A stretch of 43,337 nucleotides of DNA from Candidatus Nomurabacteria bacterium (GTDB lineage Bacteria > Patescibacteriota > Minisyncoccia > Phycocordibacterales > UBA9973): positions 1 to 43,337 of the forward strand of contig JAHFNO010000011.1 of NCBI GenBank assembly GCA_023267275.1, read 5' to 3'. Below, in pieces: positions 6,610 to 15,637 of the stretch (position 1 is its first letter; every line of letters starts with the position of its first letter). Position numbers and translations under genes: made by a program. The notes under the pieces were generated by a model. That model was given only the letters and a program-made list of their open reading frames with translations, had not been told where the DNA came from and searched no databases.

Positions 6610-6665
6610 CTAACGCCTAAAGCCTAGTGCCTAAAGCCTGTCGGCGTGTTATAATCAACGCCGTT
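6610..6665 (+). promoter_or_regulatory. secA promoter (leaderless) with degenerate heptamer repeat
   Basis: TATAAT at 6650-6655 ends 10 nt before the ATG at 6666, leaving essentially no leader. Immediately upstream is a degenerate repeat (CCTAAAG, CCTAGTG, CCTAAAG), also seen at 11818-11850 and, more weakly, near 14555. Confidence 0.7.
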
Positions 6666-9158
6666 ATGGCTATATTTAAAGGACTTTTTGGAACGAGCAC
6701 GACTGCCTTTCTGAAGGAGGCTCGTCCTATAGTGGCTAAAATCAATTCTCTCGAAGAGGAGCTTAAAACCCTTGCCGATGAAGCATTTCCACAGCGAACG
6801 CTCCAGTTGAAAGAGCGTCTCGCCCAAGGCGAGACGCTCGACCAGATTTTGCCTGAGGCATTTGCGCTTGTGCGTGAAGCTTCACGTCGAACACTTGGTC
6901 AGCGTCATTATGATGTACAGCTTTTGGGAGGTATTGCGCTCCATCGTGGAAATATTGCTGAAATGCGCACAGGAGAAGGAAAAACATTGGTGGCAACATT
7001 GCCGACCTATTTGAATGCACTCACCGGAGCTGGTGTACACGTGGTAACAGTCAACGACTACCTCGCAAGACGTGATGGAGTGTGGATGGGGCAGGTGTAC
7101 CAATTTCTCGGACTCACACTCGGCGTTATCAATTCACAAAACACCTCATTCTTGTACGACCCAAGTCATACAGAAAAAGAAGCAGAACGCGATGCTGTTG
7201 CTGTATATAAAGTAGTGTATGATTTTTTGCGACCAGCTACTCGTCGTGAAGCATATGCTGCCGATATTACGTACGGAACAAACAACGAATACGGATTTGA
7301 TTATCTTCGCGACAATCTCGTAAATCGTGCAGAAGATATTGTGCAACGTCCGCACAATTATGCAGTGGTGGACGAAATCGACTCGATTCTTATTGACGAG
7401 GCACGTACTCCGCTCATTATTTCATCTGAAGCAGAAGAATCAGAAGATTTTTATCGCACCTTTGCTACGATTGCGACACAAATGAATCCGGAAGAAGATT
7501 TTACGGTAGATGAAAAGCGAAAAACGATTTCGCTCACTGATGCTGGAATTTCAAAAGCAGAAAAAACTCTCAATATAGACAATATATATACCGAGAAGGG
7601 AATCAAATATGTACATCATCTTGAAACCGCGGTTCGCGCGAAGGCTCTTTTCTTGCGCGATCGCGACTACGTGATCAAGGATGGGGAAATCATCATTGTT
7701 GATGCATTTACTGGACGTATGCAACCAGGACGTCGTTGGAACGAAGGGTTGCACCAGGCAATCGAAGCAAAAGAAGGAGTAAAAATTCAAAAAGAAACAC
7801 GCACTGCTGCATCTATTACATTCCAAAACTATTTCCGTTTCTACAAAAAACTTTCTGGAATGACGGGAACAGCGCGCACATCGGAAGAGGAATTTCGCAA
7901 AGTGTACGGACTTGATGTAATAGAAATTCCAACTCATCGCGAAATCAAACGTATCGATCACAACGATCTTATTTTTCAAACTGAAAAAGGAAAGTGGCAG
8001 GCAGTGGCGCGTACTGTGCGCGAGCGACATGAAAAAGGTCAGCCTGTACTTATCGGTACTATTTCAATCGAACGCAACGAATTGCTTTCGGCATATTTGC
8101 GCGAAGCGGGAGTGCCTCACACAGTACTCAATGCAAAAAATCACGAAAAGGAAGGTGAGCTTATTGCTCAAGCCGGAAAACGCGGTGCGGTGACTGTGGC
8201 CACAAACATGGCAGGTCGCGGTATCGACATTATTTTGGGCGGAGTGCCATCTTCTGATGATACAAGAGATGAGATTCGAGAATTGGGTGGTCTGTATGTG
8301 CTTGGAACAGAACGTCATGAAGCTCGCCGTATCGACAATCAGCTTCGTGGACGCGCAGGCCGTCAGGGCGACCCAGGAGAGACACAATTTTTCGTATCGC
8401 TTGAAGATGATCTCATGCGTGTCTTCGGTAGTGATCGCATCAAAGCTATGATGGGACGCTTTGGTATTCCAGAAGATGAGCCGATCGAAAATAGTCTTAT
8501 CAATAAATCGCTTGAAGGTGCACAGCGAAAAATTGAAGGATTCCATTTTGATGCACGTAAATACACGCTTGAATACGACAACGTGCTTTCCCACCAGCGT
8601 AATATTATTTATTCGCGCCGACGCACCATGCTCCTTGCGAAAAAAGAGGATGTAGAAAGTTATCTCTACAGTTTCCTTGGCGATGATGCATCACTACAGG
8701 CGCTTGTAAAAGAAAAGACTGCGATGATTGGCGATGAAGCATTTCTTGAAACGTTCCGTCGTATCGTATTGCATGTCACCGACTTGCTTTGGGTAGAACA
8801 TTTGGAAACGATGGAATATTTGCGTTCATCAGTAAATTTGCGCGCATACGGTGGCCGCGAACCACTCGTGGAATATCAGGGTGAAGGTTTGCGTCGATTC
8901 CGCGACATGGAATTTGCATTCCGTGCACAAGTGATTGAATTGCTCGGTACGATAAACCAACAAATCACGAGAGCACCAGAACAAGAAAACAATCAACCAG
9001 TCGCGTACAAGGCAACTCATGAAGAAGTACTTGGTACTGCGATAGCAAAAGAAACAAAGGTGATCGCACGTGAAGAAAATACCGTTCCAAAAGTCGGTAG
9101 AAATGATCCATGTCCATGCGGTAGTGGCAAAAAATACAAGCAGTGTCACGGGCAATAA
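6666..9158 (+). CDS. secA: Preprotein translocase ATPase SecA
   Basis: The 830-residue motor of the Sec pathway couples ATP hydrolysis to export through SecYEG. Walker A (MRTGEGKTL) is at about 100-108. The DEAD-type Walker B ([19 protein letters not shown]), the preprotein crosslinking region, the second motor domain with [13 protein letters not shown] and [12 protein letters not shown], and a C-terminal zinc-binding tail ([17 protein letters not shown]) are all present. The longer upstream ATG (6627) is rejected because it precedes the TATAAT box; the protein homology starts MAIFKGLFG. It probably exports the many signal-peptide proteins encoded nearby. Confidence 0.98.
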   Translation: MAIFKGLFGTSTTAFLKEARPIVAKINSLEEELKTLADEAFPQRTLQLKERLAQGETLDQILPEAFALVREASRRTLGQRHYDVQLLGGIALHRGNIAEMRTGEGKTLVATLPTYLNALTGAGVHVVTVNDYLARRDGVWMGQVYQFLGLTLGVINSQNTSFLYDPSHTEKEAERDAVAVYKVVYDFLRPATRREAYAADITYGTNNEYGFDYLRDNLVNRAEDIVQRPHNYAVVDEIDSILIDEARTPLIISSEAEESEDFYRTFATIATQMNPEEDFTVDEKRKTISLTDAGISKAEKTLNIDNIYTEKGIKYVHHLETAVRAKALFLRDRDYVIKDGEIIIVDAFTGRMQPGRRWNEGLHQAIEAKEGVKIQKETRTAASITFQNYFRFYKKLSGMTGTARTSEEEFRKVYGLDVIEIPTHREIKRIDHNDLIFQTEKGKWQAVARTVRERHEKGQPVLIGTISIERNELLSAYLREAGVPHTVLNAKNHEKEGELIAQAGKRGAVTVATNMAGRGIDIILGGVPSSDDTRDEIRELGGLYVLGTERHEARRIDNQLRGRAGRQGDPGETQFFVSLEDDLMRVFGSDRIKAMMGRFGIPEDEPIENSLINKSLEGAQRKIEGFHFDARKYTLEYDNVLSHQRNIIYSRRRTMLLAKKEDVESYLYSFLGDDASLQALVKEKTAMIGDEAFLETFRRIVLHVTDLLWVEHLETMEYLRSSVNLRAYGGREPLVEYQGEGLRRFRDMEFAFRAQVIELLGTINQQITRAPEQENNQPVAYKATHEEVLGTAIAKETKVIAREENTVPKVGRNDPCPCGSGKKYKQCHGQ

Positions 9159-9176
9159 GGCTTAAATTCAAAAAAT

Positions 9177-10052
9177 ATGGAAACAGATCCAACAAAAAGA
9201 ATATTGAGAGAATCAGGTACTGAATCCGAAAGCGATGGCAGTGGCTCTGTTTCTGAAAATTCGGCAGAATCAAACAAATTAACATTCGAGCAATTTAAGC
9301 TTGAATCAAAAAAACTTCGTGATTTTGCGGAATCTATCGTTGATAAGATGCCTGGAAAAAAGTTTGATTTTAAAAATGCTGAATCATGGAAAGTGTTGGC
9401 GGAAATACTCGCCGAGTTTGAAAAGCAGTATAATCTTGAAGGAAAAAATGCTCAGAAGGAATTTAAGGATTTGCCTGGTGAAGAATCTTTTACAAAACCA
9501 TTCGAAGTAATGAGAGTTTGGATGCGAGAACATATGCTTGGGGGGTCGCTTGTTCATGAAAAAGAAGCAGACATGCAGGTGGCAGTGCTCAATCATGGAC
9601 TATTCAACTCACTCGTAAAGGAAGGTGTACTCAAAGAGGAAGACAAAGAATCTTTTTTGGCTATGATGCCTGAATATTGGCATCGTGAACACGTTTGGAC
9701 TATCAATACTGAAAACGTCTCAGATGAAGTGGTTCAGAAAACGTATGCAGAGAAAATTGCTTTATATGACAATATTGCGGAAAAGGCGGGTGGTTCAGAA
9801 TTAATTGATGTTGTCATGAAAAAACAAGCGCGCTGGCTGAATAATCTTTATTATCAAACTGTCGAAGATAAGGATAATGATTATTCAGATTGGTCTGAAG
9901 GTGAGGAAAGAGAAATGCCGAGCGAAGAACTTATCGAAGTATTTAAAGGTAAGGGTGTAAGAGGAGGTGGATTACAGTATGCTCATTATGCTTTGTATTA
10001 TTTTAATGATCTGAAAAAAGAATCGGTTAAGCCTGTCCTCGTTTCCCTTTAG
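9177..10052 (+). CDS. Hypothetical acidic protein, 291 aa, flanked by a duplicated secA end
   Basis: The soluble, highly charged protein has a Ser/Glu-rich N-terminus and alternating helical segments; no family is recognised. It starts 18 nt after secA and is likely cotranscribed. The 22 nt covering the last SecA codons (9137-9158) recur with three mismatches after this gene (10063-10084), so it seems to have been inserted with a target duplication at the secA 3' end. Confidence 0.75.
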   Translation: METDPTKRILRESGTESESDGSGSVSENSAESNKLTFEQFKLESKKLRDFAESIVDKMPGKKFDFKNAESWKVLAEILAEFEKQYNLEGKNAQKEFKDLPGEESFTKPFEVMRVWMREHMLGGSLVHEKEADMQVAVLNHGLFNSLVKEGVLKEEDKESFLAMMPEYWHREHVWTINTENVSDEVVQKTYAEKIALYDNIAEKAGGSELIDVVMKKQARWLNNLYYQTVEDKDNDYSDWSEGEEREMPSEELIEVFKGKGVRGGGLQYAHYALYYFNDLKKESVKPVLVSL

Positions 10053-10062
10053 TATCACAGTT

Positions 10063-10084
10063 CAAGCAGTGTCACAGGCAGTAG
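10063..10084 (+). repeat. Duplicate of the secA 3' end
   Basis: CAAGCAGTGTCAC-GGCA matches 9137-9158 at 19 of 22 positions and would read KQCHRQ-stop. Together the copies bracket the 9177-10052 gene. Confidence 0.75.
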
Positions 10085-10090
10085 ATTCCA

Positions 10091-10618
10091 ATGAAAAAAC
10101 TTCTCTTATCTGAAATAAATAAAGTTCAATGGCTTCCAAAAAATACGTTAGTTGAGATATATCTTTCAGAAGAAATGCCACCCGTTGAATTGTGTACTTC
10201 TGCGTACGCACTTGTTTTTAAGAATGGCGAACTTTTACAAACAGATTTGCGAGAAGGTGAACGTCCAATACGCATGCTTGATATTCCGGGTGGTCATATT
10301 GATGAAGGCGAAAATCCCGAAAAATCAGTAATACGCGAGGTGTTCGAAGAAACAGGCGTGCATATACAGCAACCGAAACTTGTCGCGTATAGAAAAATTA
10401 CAATACACAGTCCAAAGCCAGAAGAGTATCGATATCCGCACCCTGTCAGTTATATGCTGTATTATCTCGCAAAAGTTTCAGAAGAAACTCCTTTTGATGG
10501 TAATGATGATACACATGGTCGCGTATGGCTTAAACCAGGGGAATATGAAAAATCTCATTGGTATTTGAGTAATAAAATTTTGGTTGATGAAATCGTAAGG
10601 CAGATTGGAAAAAAATAA
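10091..10618 (+). CDS. NUDIX hydrolase
   Basis: The 175-residue protein carries a complete Nudix box at about 77-99: GHIDEGENPEKSVIREVFEE followed by TGV, matching G-x5-E-x7-REVxEExGV. This motif binds divalent metal and cleaves nucleoside diphosphate linked to another moiety. The substrate cannot be told. It follows the duplicated secA end closely, so it probably once lay directly downstream of secA. Confidence 0.9.
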   Translation: MKKLLLSEINKVQWLPKNTLVEIYLSEEMPPVELCTSAYALVFKNGELLQTDLREGERPIRMLDIPGGHIDEGENPEKSVIREVFEETGVHIQQPKLVAYRKITIHSPKPEEYRYPHPVSYMLYYLAKVSEETPFDGNDDTHGRVWLKPGEYEKSHWYLSNKILVDEIVRQIGKK

Positions 10619-10678
10619 TCTATATAGAGAACTTATACATGTGTTTTTTATTATAATAAATCGATAAGCTTAAATTTC

Positions 10679-11224
10679 ATGAAAAAATATCTCAATAACC
10701 CAAATATATTTATTGTTCTCTGTGTTGTTGGCGGAATTATTTTTTGGATATATATTGGGTTTTGGATCTCGTCATTAAAAGATGAACCAAGTTCATTGGA
10801 GGAATGTTTTATGTCCGGATTAAAACAGTCTTCGGTCAAAGGTGATTTAAAAAAATTTCAAAGTGCGCTTAAAGAAATAACTGGTAGTCAAATACTTTTT
10901 CAACCAACAGCTTCTCGTCTTTGTCAGCCATGGGCTGGGGCAGGTAAATTCCCTGATTATTATGCCTTTAAAATACCTACTGATCAGATTAGTAATTTAG
11001 TTAATGAACTTGATCAAGTTTTTTCTGTTAATAACAATTTTTATTATCAAAGTTGTAAGCTCATTGTTTCAAAAGATACTAAAGGCTATAATCTCTCACT
11101 ACCAAGTGGAGCCAGAGAAAGTGGTTGTTATAACAGCAAGGATGGTTTGGCTGATTTTAAATATCTCAATATTGTGATTAATAAGGATAACGGATTTGTT
11201 GGTTTTGAATTTAATTATGATTAA
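10679..11224 (+). CDS. Hypothetical membrane-anchored protein, 181 aa
   Basis: One N-terminal transmembrane helix (about 9-30) is followed by an extracytoplasmic domain with four Cys (LEECFMSGL, RLCQPW, QSCKLI, SGCYN) that could form disulphides. A TATAAT box at 10652-10657 gives a short leader without a Shine-Dalgarno sequence. No family is recognised. Confidence 0.75.
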   Translation: MKKYLNNPNIFIVLCVVGGIIFWIYIGFWISSLKDEPSSLEECFMSGLKQSSVKGDLKKFQSALKEITGSQILFQPTASRLCQPWAGAGKFPDYYAFKIPTDQISNLVNELDQVFSVNNNFYYQSCKLIVSKDTKGYNLSLPSGARESGCYNSKDGLADFKYLNIVINKDNGFVGFEFNYD

Positions 11225-11232
11225 GATAGAAG

Positions 11233-11266
11233 AAACCCGCCCGCAGTGAAAACTGCGGGCGGGTTT
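11233..11266 (+). terminator. GC-rich terminator
   Basis: AAACCCGCCCGCAGT and ACTGCGGGCGGGTTT form a perfect 15-bp hairpin, 8 nt after the stop. Confidence 0.85.
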
Positions 11267-11307
11267 GTGCATGCGAAGGGTATTTCTGTTATACTGCGCG
11301 AACAGCT

Positions 11308-11787
11308 ATGCCGTATCTCATGCAAATTCTCATTGTGCTCATTATTTTTGCCATCGCCATCTTGGTGGTTATAGAAAATACGGAGGAACTACGCAAAATC
11401 GTCGATCTCTTGCCGGATTTTAGTACATTTCGACGAGTGAGCCACAGTGGAGGAGTAGTGCAATCCACCTATGTAAAAGTTATTGTTTTTGTGCCCGATG
11501 CACACGCCGAACAAGTACGTGTTGCTATAGCCGGAGCGGGGGGAGGACATCTCGGTCACTACAAATTTTGTAGTTTCTCAACGCAGGGCATTGCTCGATA
11601 TCGGCCAGAAGAAGGCGCACACCCGTCGATTGGAACAGTTGGAAAGCTCGAATTAGTCGAGGAAGAACGTATTGAAGTCACTATTTTACGTGCGGATTTG
11701 CAAAAAGTAGTGAATGCAATTCAGTCGGTCCACCCAAACGAGGAGGCTGAAATCAATATTTACGCCCTGGAAACAACTAATGGATAA
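11308..11787 (+). CDS. Membrane-anchored PII-like protein (NIF3/YqfO insert-domain type)
   Basis: Residues 1-22 form a transmembrane helix. From about 50 on, the sequence matches the stand-alone PII/CutA-like domain found inside NIF3-family proteins such as YqfO (COG3323): YVKVIVFVPDAHAEQVR, AGGGHLGHYKFCSFSTQG, then HPSIGTVGKLELVEEERIE and SVHPNEEAEINIYALE. These domains trimerise and are thought to sense small ligands or metal. The fusion to an N-terminal anchor is unusual. TATACT at 11290-11295 leaves almost no leader. Confidence 0.8.
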   Translation: MPYLMQILIVLIIFAIAILVVIENTEELRKIVDLLPDFSTFRRVSHSGGVVQSTYVKVIVFVPDAHAEQVRVAIAGAGGGHLGHYKFCSFSTQGIARYRPEEGAHPSIGTVGKLELVEEERIEVTILRADLQKVVNAIQSVHPNEEAEINIYALETTNG

Positions 11788-11976
11788 TTAAAAATTAGGA
11801 ATTAGGAATGAAATTTCCTAAAGCCTAGTGCTTAGTGCCTAAAACCTAGCTTCGCTATCCACAGCCATTAAATTAGGCAATATTCCTTGCCAAGTCGTCA
11901 AATAGTATTGTCACTTTTACCCTTATTTTATAAGGGTTTTTTCGTTTTGACACCCCCAAAATCTGTTGTATAACTA
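11788..11976. other. Intergenic with degenerate repeats and a hairpin
   Basis: It contains the CCTAAAG/CCTAGTG-type repeat (11818-11850) and a terminator-like hairpin at 11919-11942 (ACCCTTA/TAAGGGT then T6). No gene is seen. Confidence 0.6.
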
Positions 11977-12253
11977 TTGACTTTTCTGATGGTCTGTGAT
12001 ACTATATTGGGGAACCTAAGTATGGTAAAGAGCAAAGCTCGATGCTATACGATAAAGTTCTTTTTTCGTTTCTGGCAAGAAATTGAAAATATCTTCTGTT
12101 TAAAACTTTCATAGACGGATATAGTTCGAGGCGCGAGCGAGGCTTGTGACTAAAGTGTAGTAAACCTACTCTGCAGGAACAAACGAGCGAAGCAACAAAG
12201 AAATATGCCGTATGGGAAAGTTTTATATGTTGGCGGAGCTTAACCGCCGTACT
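11977..12253 (+). promoter_or_regulatory. Strong promoter and about 240-nt 5' leader
   Basis: TTGACT (11977-11982), 17-nt spacer, TACTAT (12000-12005). The predicted transcript has about 240 nt before the ATG at 12254, exceptional in a window where most leaders are near zero. The leader contains GGCGG/CCGCC near 12232-12248, just before the start. It matches no riboswitch I recognise. Confidence 0.6.
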
Positions 12254-12871
12254 ATGCAAAAAAAATTCAGTACAATCCTACAGTCATTTGCCGTCTTTCC
12301 TATTCTGACAGCAAACCTTGTACTTGCTCCATTCGCTGGAGTAGGCACCGGGCTCCCCACTGTAGCAGCTATAACTCCAGACCAAAATGGGAACCTTACT
12401 AGTGAGGTCGCTGATAACAAACAGCACGATCTCGAAGTAAAGGCAGCAAAAGTGGACGCGTACTTTGCAAAATACAATCTTCCATACGCAGGTTACGGCT
12501 TGAAGCTCGTAACTGCGGCAGATGAAAATAATCTTCCACTGTACACGGTCGCCGCTCTTGCATTCGTTGAATCAACAGCTGGTAAGCATGCTTGTCCAAA
12601 CGACAAAGAAAATGGGTTTGGCTGGATGTCTTGTCGTGGAAGCAACTTTAAATCGGTAGACGAAGCAATCAATACGGTTGCAGAAGCTATTGGAGGTAAT
12701 AATGACAATACTCGTCACTATTACGATGGAAAGACAGACGAAGAAAAATGGAAAACCTACAATGGTCGCGCAAATCCAAAATATGTTGCAAACATGAAAT
12801 GGGTTATGGATCAGTTTGATAAACAGGAAATTCCTACTTCTCTCGCTGGTGCAGACAAAGCGAACGCTTAA
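12254..12871 (+). CDS. Secreted lysozyme-like (glucosaminidase/transglycosylase-type) protein
   Basis: The 205-residue protein has a signal peptide (1-33) and a linker, then a globular region of the lysozyme superfamily from about 80: NLPLYTVAALAFVESTAGKHAC with a candidate catalytic Glu, followed by NGFGWMSCRGSNFKS and VAEAIGG. Such domains cleave or bind peptidoglycan glycan strands. The in-frame ATG at 12212 is not preferred because the signal peptide begins at MQKKFST. The long leader suggests post-transcriptional control. Confidence 0.7.
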   Translation: MQKKFSTILQSFAVFPILTANLVLAPFAGVGTGLPTVAAITPDQNGNLTSEVADNKQHDLEVKAAKVDAYFAKYNLPYAGYGLKLVTAADENNLPLYTVAALAFVESTAGKHACPNDKENGFGWMSCRGSNFKSVDEAINTVAEAIGGNNDNTRHYYDGKTDEEKWKTYNGRANPKYVANMKWVMDQFDKQEIPTSLAGADKANA

Positions 12872-12917
12872 GAATCACCAGAACATAAAAACAAGAGAAC
12901 ATTAGAACAAAAACACA

Positions 12918-12951
12918 AAAGCCCCGCCCGACGAAAGTCGGGCGGGGCTTT
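12918..12951 (+). terminator. GC-rich terminator
   Basis: AAAGCCCCGCCCGAC and GTCGGGCGGGGCTTT flank GAAA in a perfect hairpin. Confidence 0.85.
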
Positions 12952-12996
12952 GACTTTGTTTGCTATCTATTCTAGTATGAGGAAAAACTGCAGATC

Positions 12997-13725
12997 ATGA
13001 AAAACTCATTGAAAATAGTGCTCGTAGCCATATTTACCCTGGCAAGTATGTGGGTAAACGCAAAAGTTGATTCCTCAACCCAAAAAACATTCCGATTGCA
13101 TGATGGAATGATTGAGAGAATAAAAGTTCACAATGTACAGATTTCGACATCTGATACTATTGTGCTGGAAAGTGCAATGTACTATCCGAAAGAAATTGAT
13201 TCCGCGACTGCACTTGCAATAATGCAGGAAGGAACAGGTTCTGTAGAAAAGAACTACAGTCCGATTTGGGACAAAAATCCTTTTTGGTTTTTATTTCACA
13301 ATCCTCAAATCAAATATGATTCATATTCATATAAAAATGAATATTGGCAACCAGTAGTTCCGGAAACTAAATATATGTCTCCACATTTATGGGAAATGTT
13401 CGGTTTTTGGTTTATGTTCGTTATCCTTATGATTATTAATCCGGTTATTGTTCGTTGTATTGTTTATTTGTTGAGGGATAAATATCTTTCACTTTCCATT
13501 TTTGTTTTTTCTGTAGTTTCGAGTATTGTTTGGTCTTACGCACTTGTTCCTAATCGTTCTGATTGGAATGATGTGTATTCACTTCATCTTAAGGATTTTG
13601 ATGTATATAAACATTATTATATATTACCTGTTATTCTTATTGTTCTTACATACATTGGAATATTTGCTTGGAAATTCATGATTAAATATTTCTGGACTAA
13701 CCAGGATGTTGAGCCTGATACCTAA
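12997..13725 (+). CDS. Hypothetical membrane protein, 242 aa
   Basis: A signal-like N-terminus (1-23) and an extracytoplasmic domain (25-125) are followed by three transmembrane helices (about 132-155, 162-180, 205-228) and a short cytoplasmic tail. No family is recognised. It is a single-gene unit facing rsmE, with a shared terminator at 13767. Confidence 0.75.
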   Translation: MKNSLKIVLVAIFTLASMWVNAKVDSSTQKTFRLHDGMIERIKVHNVQISTSDTIVLESAMYYPKEIDSATALAIMQEGTGSVEKNYSPIWDKNPFWFLFHNPQIKYDSYSYKNEYWQPVVPETKYMSPHLWEMFGFWFMFVILMIINPVIVRCIVYLLRDKYLSLSIFVFSVVSSIVWSYALVPNRSDWNDVYSLHLKDFDVYKHYYILPVILIVLTYIGIFAWKFMIKYFWTNQDVEPDT

Positions 13726-13766
13726 CAGATTTATCCTTTGGTTGAATAAAATATAAAATAATATTG

Positions 13767-13795
13767 AACGGTTAGCTTTCGCTAGCCGTTTTTTT
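13767..13795. terminator. Bidirectional terminator
   Basis: AACGGTTAGC and GCTAGCCGTT pair, followed by a T-run. It lies between two convergent genes. Confidence 0.8.
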
Positions 13796-14480
13796 ATTGC
13801 ACCGCGAGATACGAAGCTACGATGGCTGCGGTTTCGCCACGGAAGGTGAGTGAGCCGAGTGAGGCTATAGTACAACCTTTGTCTTTGGCGAGAGCTACTT
13901 CCTTTTCAGAAAATCCGCCTTCGGGACCGATGAAGAAGTTACAAGTCGAAAGTTGAAAGTCGAAAGTCTTAGAGCCCGAAAGATCAAACAATGCCGATTC
14001 ATTTCCATTTACAGATGCAATTGCTTCGGTGAATGTCATTGGGTCGGAAAGTGTTGGAAGCACTGTTCGTCCTGATTGTTCAGATGCTTCACGAACAATC
14101 TTTTCCAAGCGTTCGCGGTTGAACCCAGTTTTTACCGTGCGTTCAGTGAGGAGGGGAACAATTGCATAGATGCCAATCTCGGTCGCTTTTTGGACGACGA
14201 GCTCAAAATTTTCTCGTTTAAGCACGGCGCAGTAAAGTGTCGATTTTTTTTGTGGATCGGTGTCTGGAGTATTGATGTCTTTTACCGAAAGAATGATTTC
14301 GTTCTTTGTCATATCTTCGATGATAGCTTCAGCTTCTTTACCTTTACCGTCGCAGAGAATAAGCGTGTCACCAGTTTTTAAACGAAGCACGTTGCGCCAC
14401 TGATTGATAAACTCACTGTCAGAGACAATAAGTTCCGTGCTATTTAAATTGAAATCACCAATAAATCTATGAAGTCGCAT
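13794..14480 (-). CDS. rsmE: 16S rRNA (uracil-1498-N3)-methyltransferase RsmE
   Basis: The 228-residue SPOUT-family enzyme methylates U1498 of 16S rRNA. It has an N-terminal PUA-like region (MRLHRFI, VLRLKTGDTLILCDG) and the SAM-binding knot with IGPEGGFSEKEV followed by LGSLTFRGETAAIVA. The start at 14480 (MRLHRF) is chosen over 14504 because a TATATT box ends 7 nt before it, giving a leaderless mRNA. Confidence 0.93.
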   Translation of the reverse strand: MRLHRFIGDFNLNSTELIVSDSEFINQWRNVLRLKTGDTLILCDGKGKEAEAIIEDMTKNEIILSVKDINTPDTDPQKKSTLYCAVLKRENFELVVQKATEIGIYAIVPLLTERTVKTGFNRERLEKIVREASEQSGRTVLPTLSDPMTFTEAIASVNGNESALFDLSGSKTFDFQLSTCNFFIGPEGGFSEKEVALAKDKGCTIASLGSLTFRGETAAIVASYLAVQ

Positions 14481-14587
14481 AGGGACAATATAACATAAAA
14501 ACACTAGAGCATGAGAACAGTAAACACAAGAACAAAATATGATATTTTTCTTTCCTAAAACCTAAAACCAAACACCTAACACCTTAA

Positions 14588-15205
14588 TCATTCCACAAGT
14601 CTCCCTGCTTCAATTTCGATTGGATCGGCAGGTCGGAGACCACGCTCCATCTTTTTTGTAAGTATTTCAAGATGTGGTGATTCATCAAGCGCCACAGCTA
14701 TTTCAAATATGTCATGTTCTGTGGTAATCCAACGTGTACCAAAGCGTTTTTGAACATCGAACGGTTTGGAAAAACTGCGTAAGGTTTTTCGTCCATCGCT
14801 ATTGGTAAAGTATTCATGGAAGTAGGAAAGAGCGAGCTCGCGAAGTGTTTTGTACACTGGTTCACGATAGCGAAGCACGGCGTGGCTCGTTTTTGAGATG
14901 GCGCCGAAATACCCATCACTCTCAAAGAGTGCTACAACATGATCTACATCATTGTTGTTTCGTTTGCCAACTTTTAAATCAAGCAATAATGGCTTTCCTC
15001 CGTGATAGTTAAAGAGTGCGGCTGCGAGGAGTGCTCCTTCCATGCAGTTTGCCGTCATTGTTTGGAGGACAATTCTGGGTGAACGTACAATATGCTCATT
15101 GTGTGTTTCCGGTTTTTTCCCGAGCGTATTGATAAAATCTTGGATTTTTTTCGGGGTATTGAGTGAACGGAATAGTTTTTGTTCGGCAGGGGTGAGTGCT
15201 TCCAT
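14588..15205 (-). CDS. Hypothetical protein, possible transglutaminase-like fold
   Basis: The 205-residue cytoplasmic protein includes ANCMEGALLAAAL and, about 35 residues later, DVDHVVALF. That Cys...His spacing recalls transglutaminase-like cysteine proteins, but the evidence is weak and there is no clear Asp. The start at 15205 (MEALTPAEQ) follows a TATAAT box on the minus strand by 6-7 nt; the longer 15241 start lies upstream of this box. It is divergent from the 15242 gene with overlapping promoters. Confidence 0.65.
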   Translation of the reverse strand: MEALTPAEQKLFRSLNTPKKIQDFINTLGKKPETHNEHIVRSPRIVLQTMTANCMEGALLAAALFNYHGGKPLLLDLKVGKRNNNDVDHVVALFESDGYFGAISKTSHAVLRYREPVYKTLRELALSYFHEYFTNSDGRKTLRSFSKPFDVQKRFGTRWITTEHDIFEIAVALDESPHLEILTKKMERGLRPADPIEIEAGRLVE

Positions 15206-15241
15206 ATCGTCAATTATACTTGTCGTGGTATTATTTACCAC
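15206..15241. promoter_or_regulatory. Compact divergent promoter region
   Basis: Only 36 nt separate two divergent start codons. TATAAT on the minus strand (near 15212-15217) and TATTAT on the plus strand (near 15229-15234) each sit directly before their ATG, so both mRNAs should be leaderless. Confidence 0.55.
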
Positions 15242-15634
15242 ATGAAGGAAAAATTAAAAAAAGTGTATACAAAAATTTCTCCTAGGACTTTGTTGATAGC
15301 CATATTGCTTGTTGTTTGTGTGCTTGAAATTCAATCTATTGGAAATACACTCAATGATTTACGAGGAGAAAAGGAAAAATATGCTCCAGCTGAATCTTGG
15401 CGTCTTGCATTTGGTCTTGATAGATTACGACCTGAAGAAATCGAGCCTTGGATGACATTTGCCTATATCAATACAGTATTTAAACTTCCCAAAAATTATA
15501 TACAAGATGCATTGCATATTGCCGATATGCAGTATCCAAATATTTCCATCAGCCGATATGTTCGCCGAAACCATTTGAATGGAACGACTTTTATAATAGA
15601 GCTACGGCAGACAGTGGAATCATATATGAAGTAG
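15242..15634 (+). CDS. Hypothetical membrane-anchored protein, 130 aa
   Basis: A basic N-terminus and one transmembrane helix (about 17-33, LLIAILLVVCVLEI) precede a soluble domain with LEPWMTF-like aromatic motifs. No family is recognised. It ends 3 nt before the DedA gene, suggesting cotranscription. Confidence 0.7.
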   Translation: MKEKLKKVYTKISPRTLLIAILLVVCVLEIQSIGNTLNDLRGEKEKYAPAESWRLAFGLDRLRPEEIEPWMTFAYINTVFKLPKNYIQDALHIADMQYPNISISRYVRRNHLNGTTFIIELRQTVESYMK

Positions 15635-15637
15635 AAA

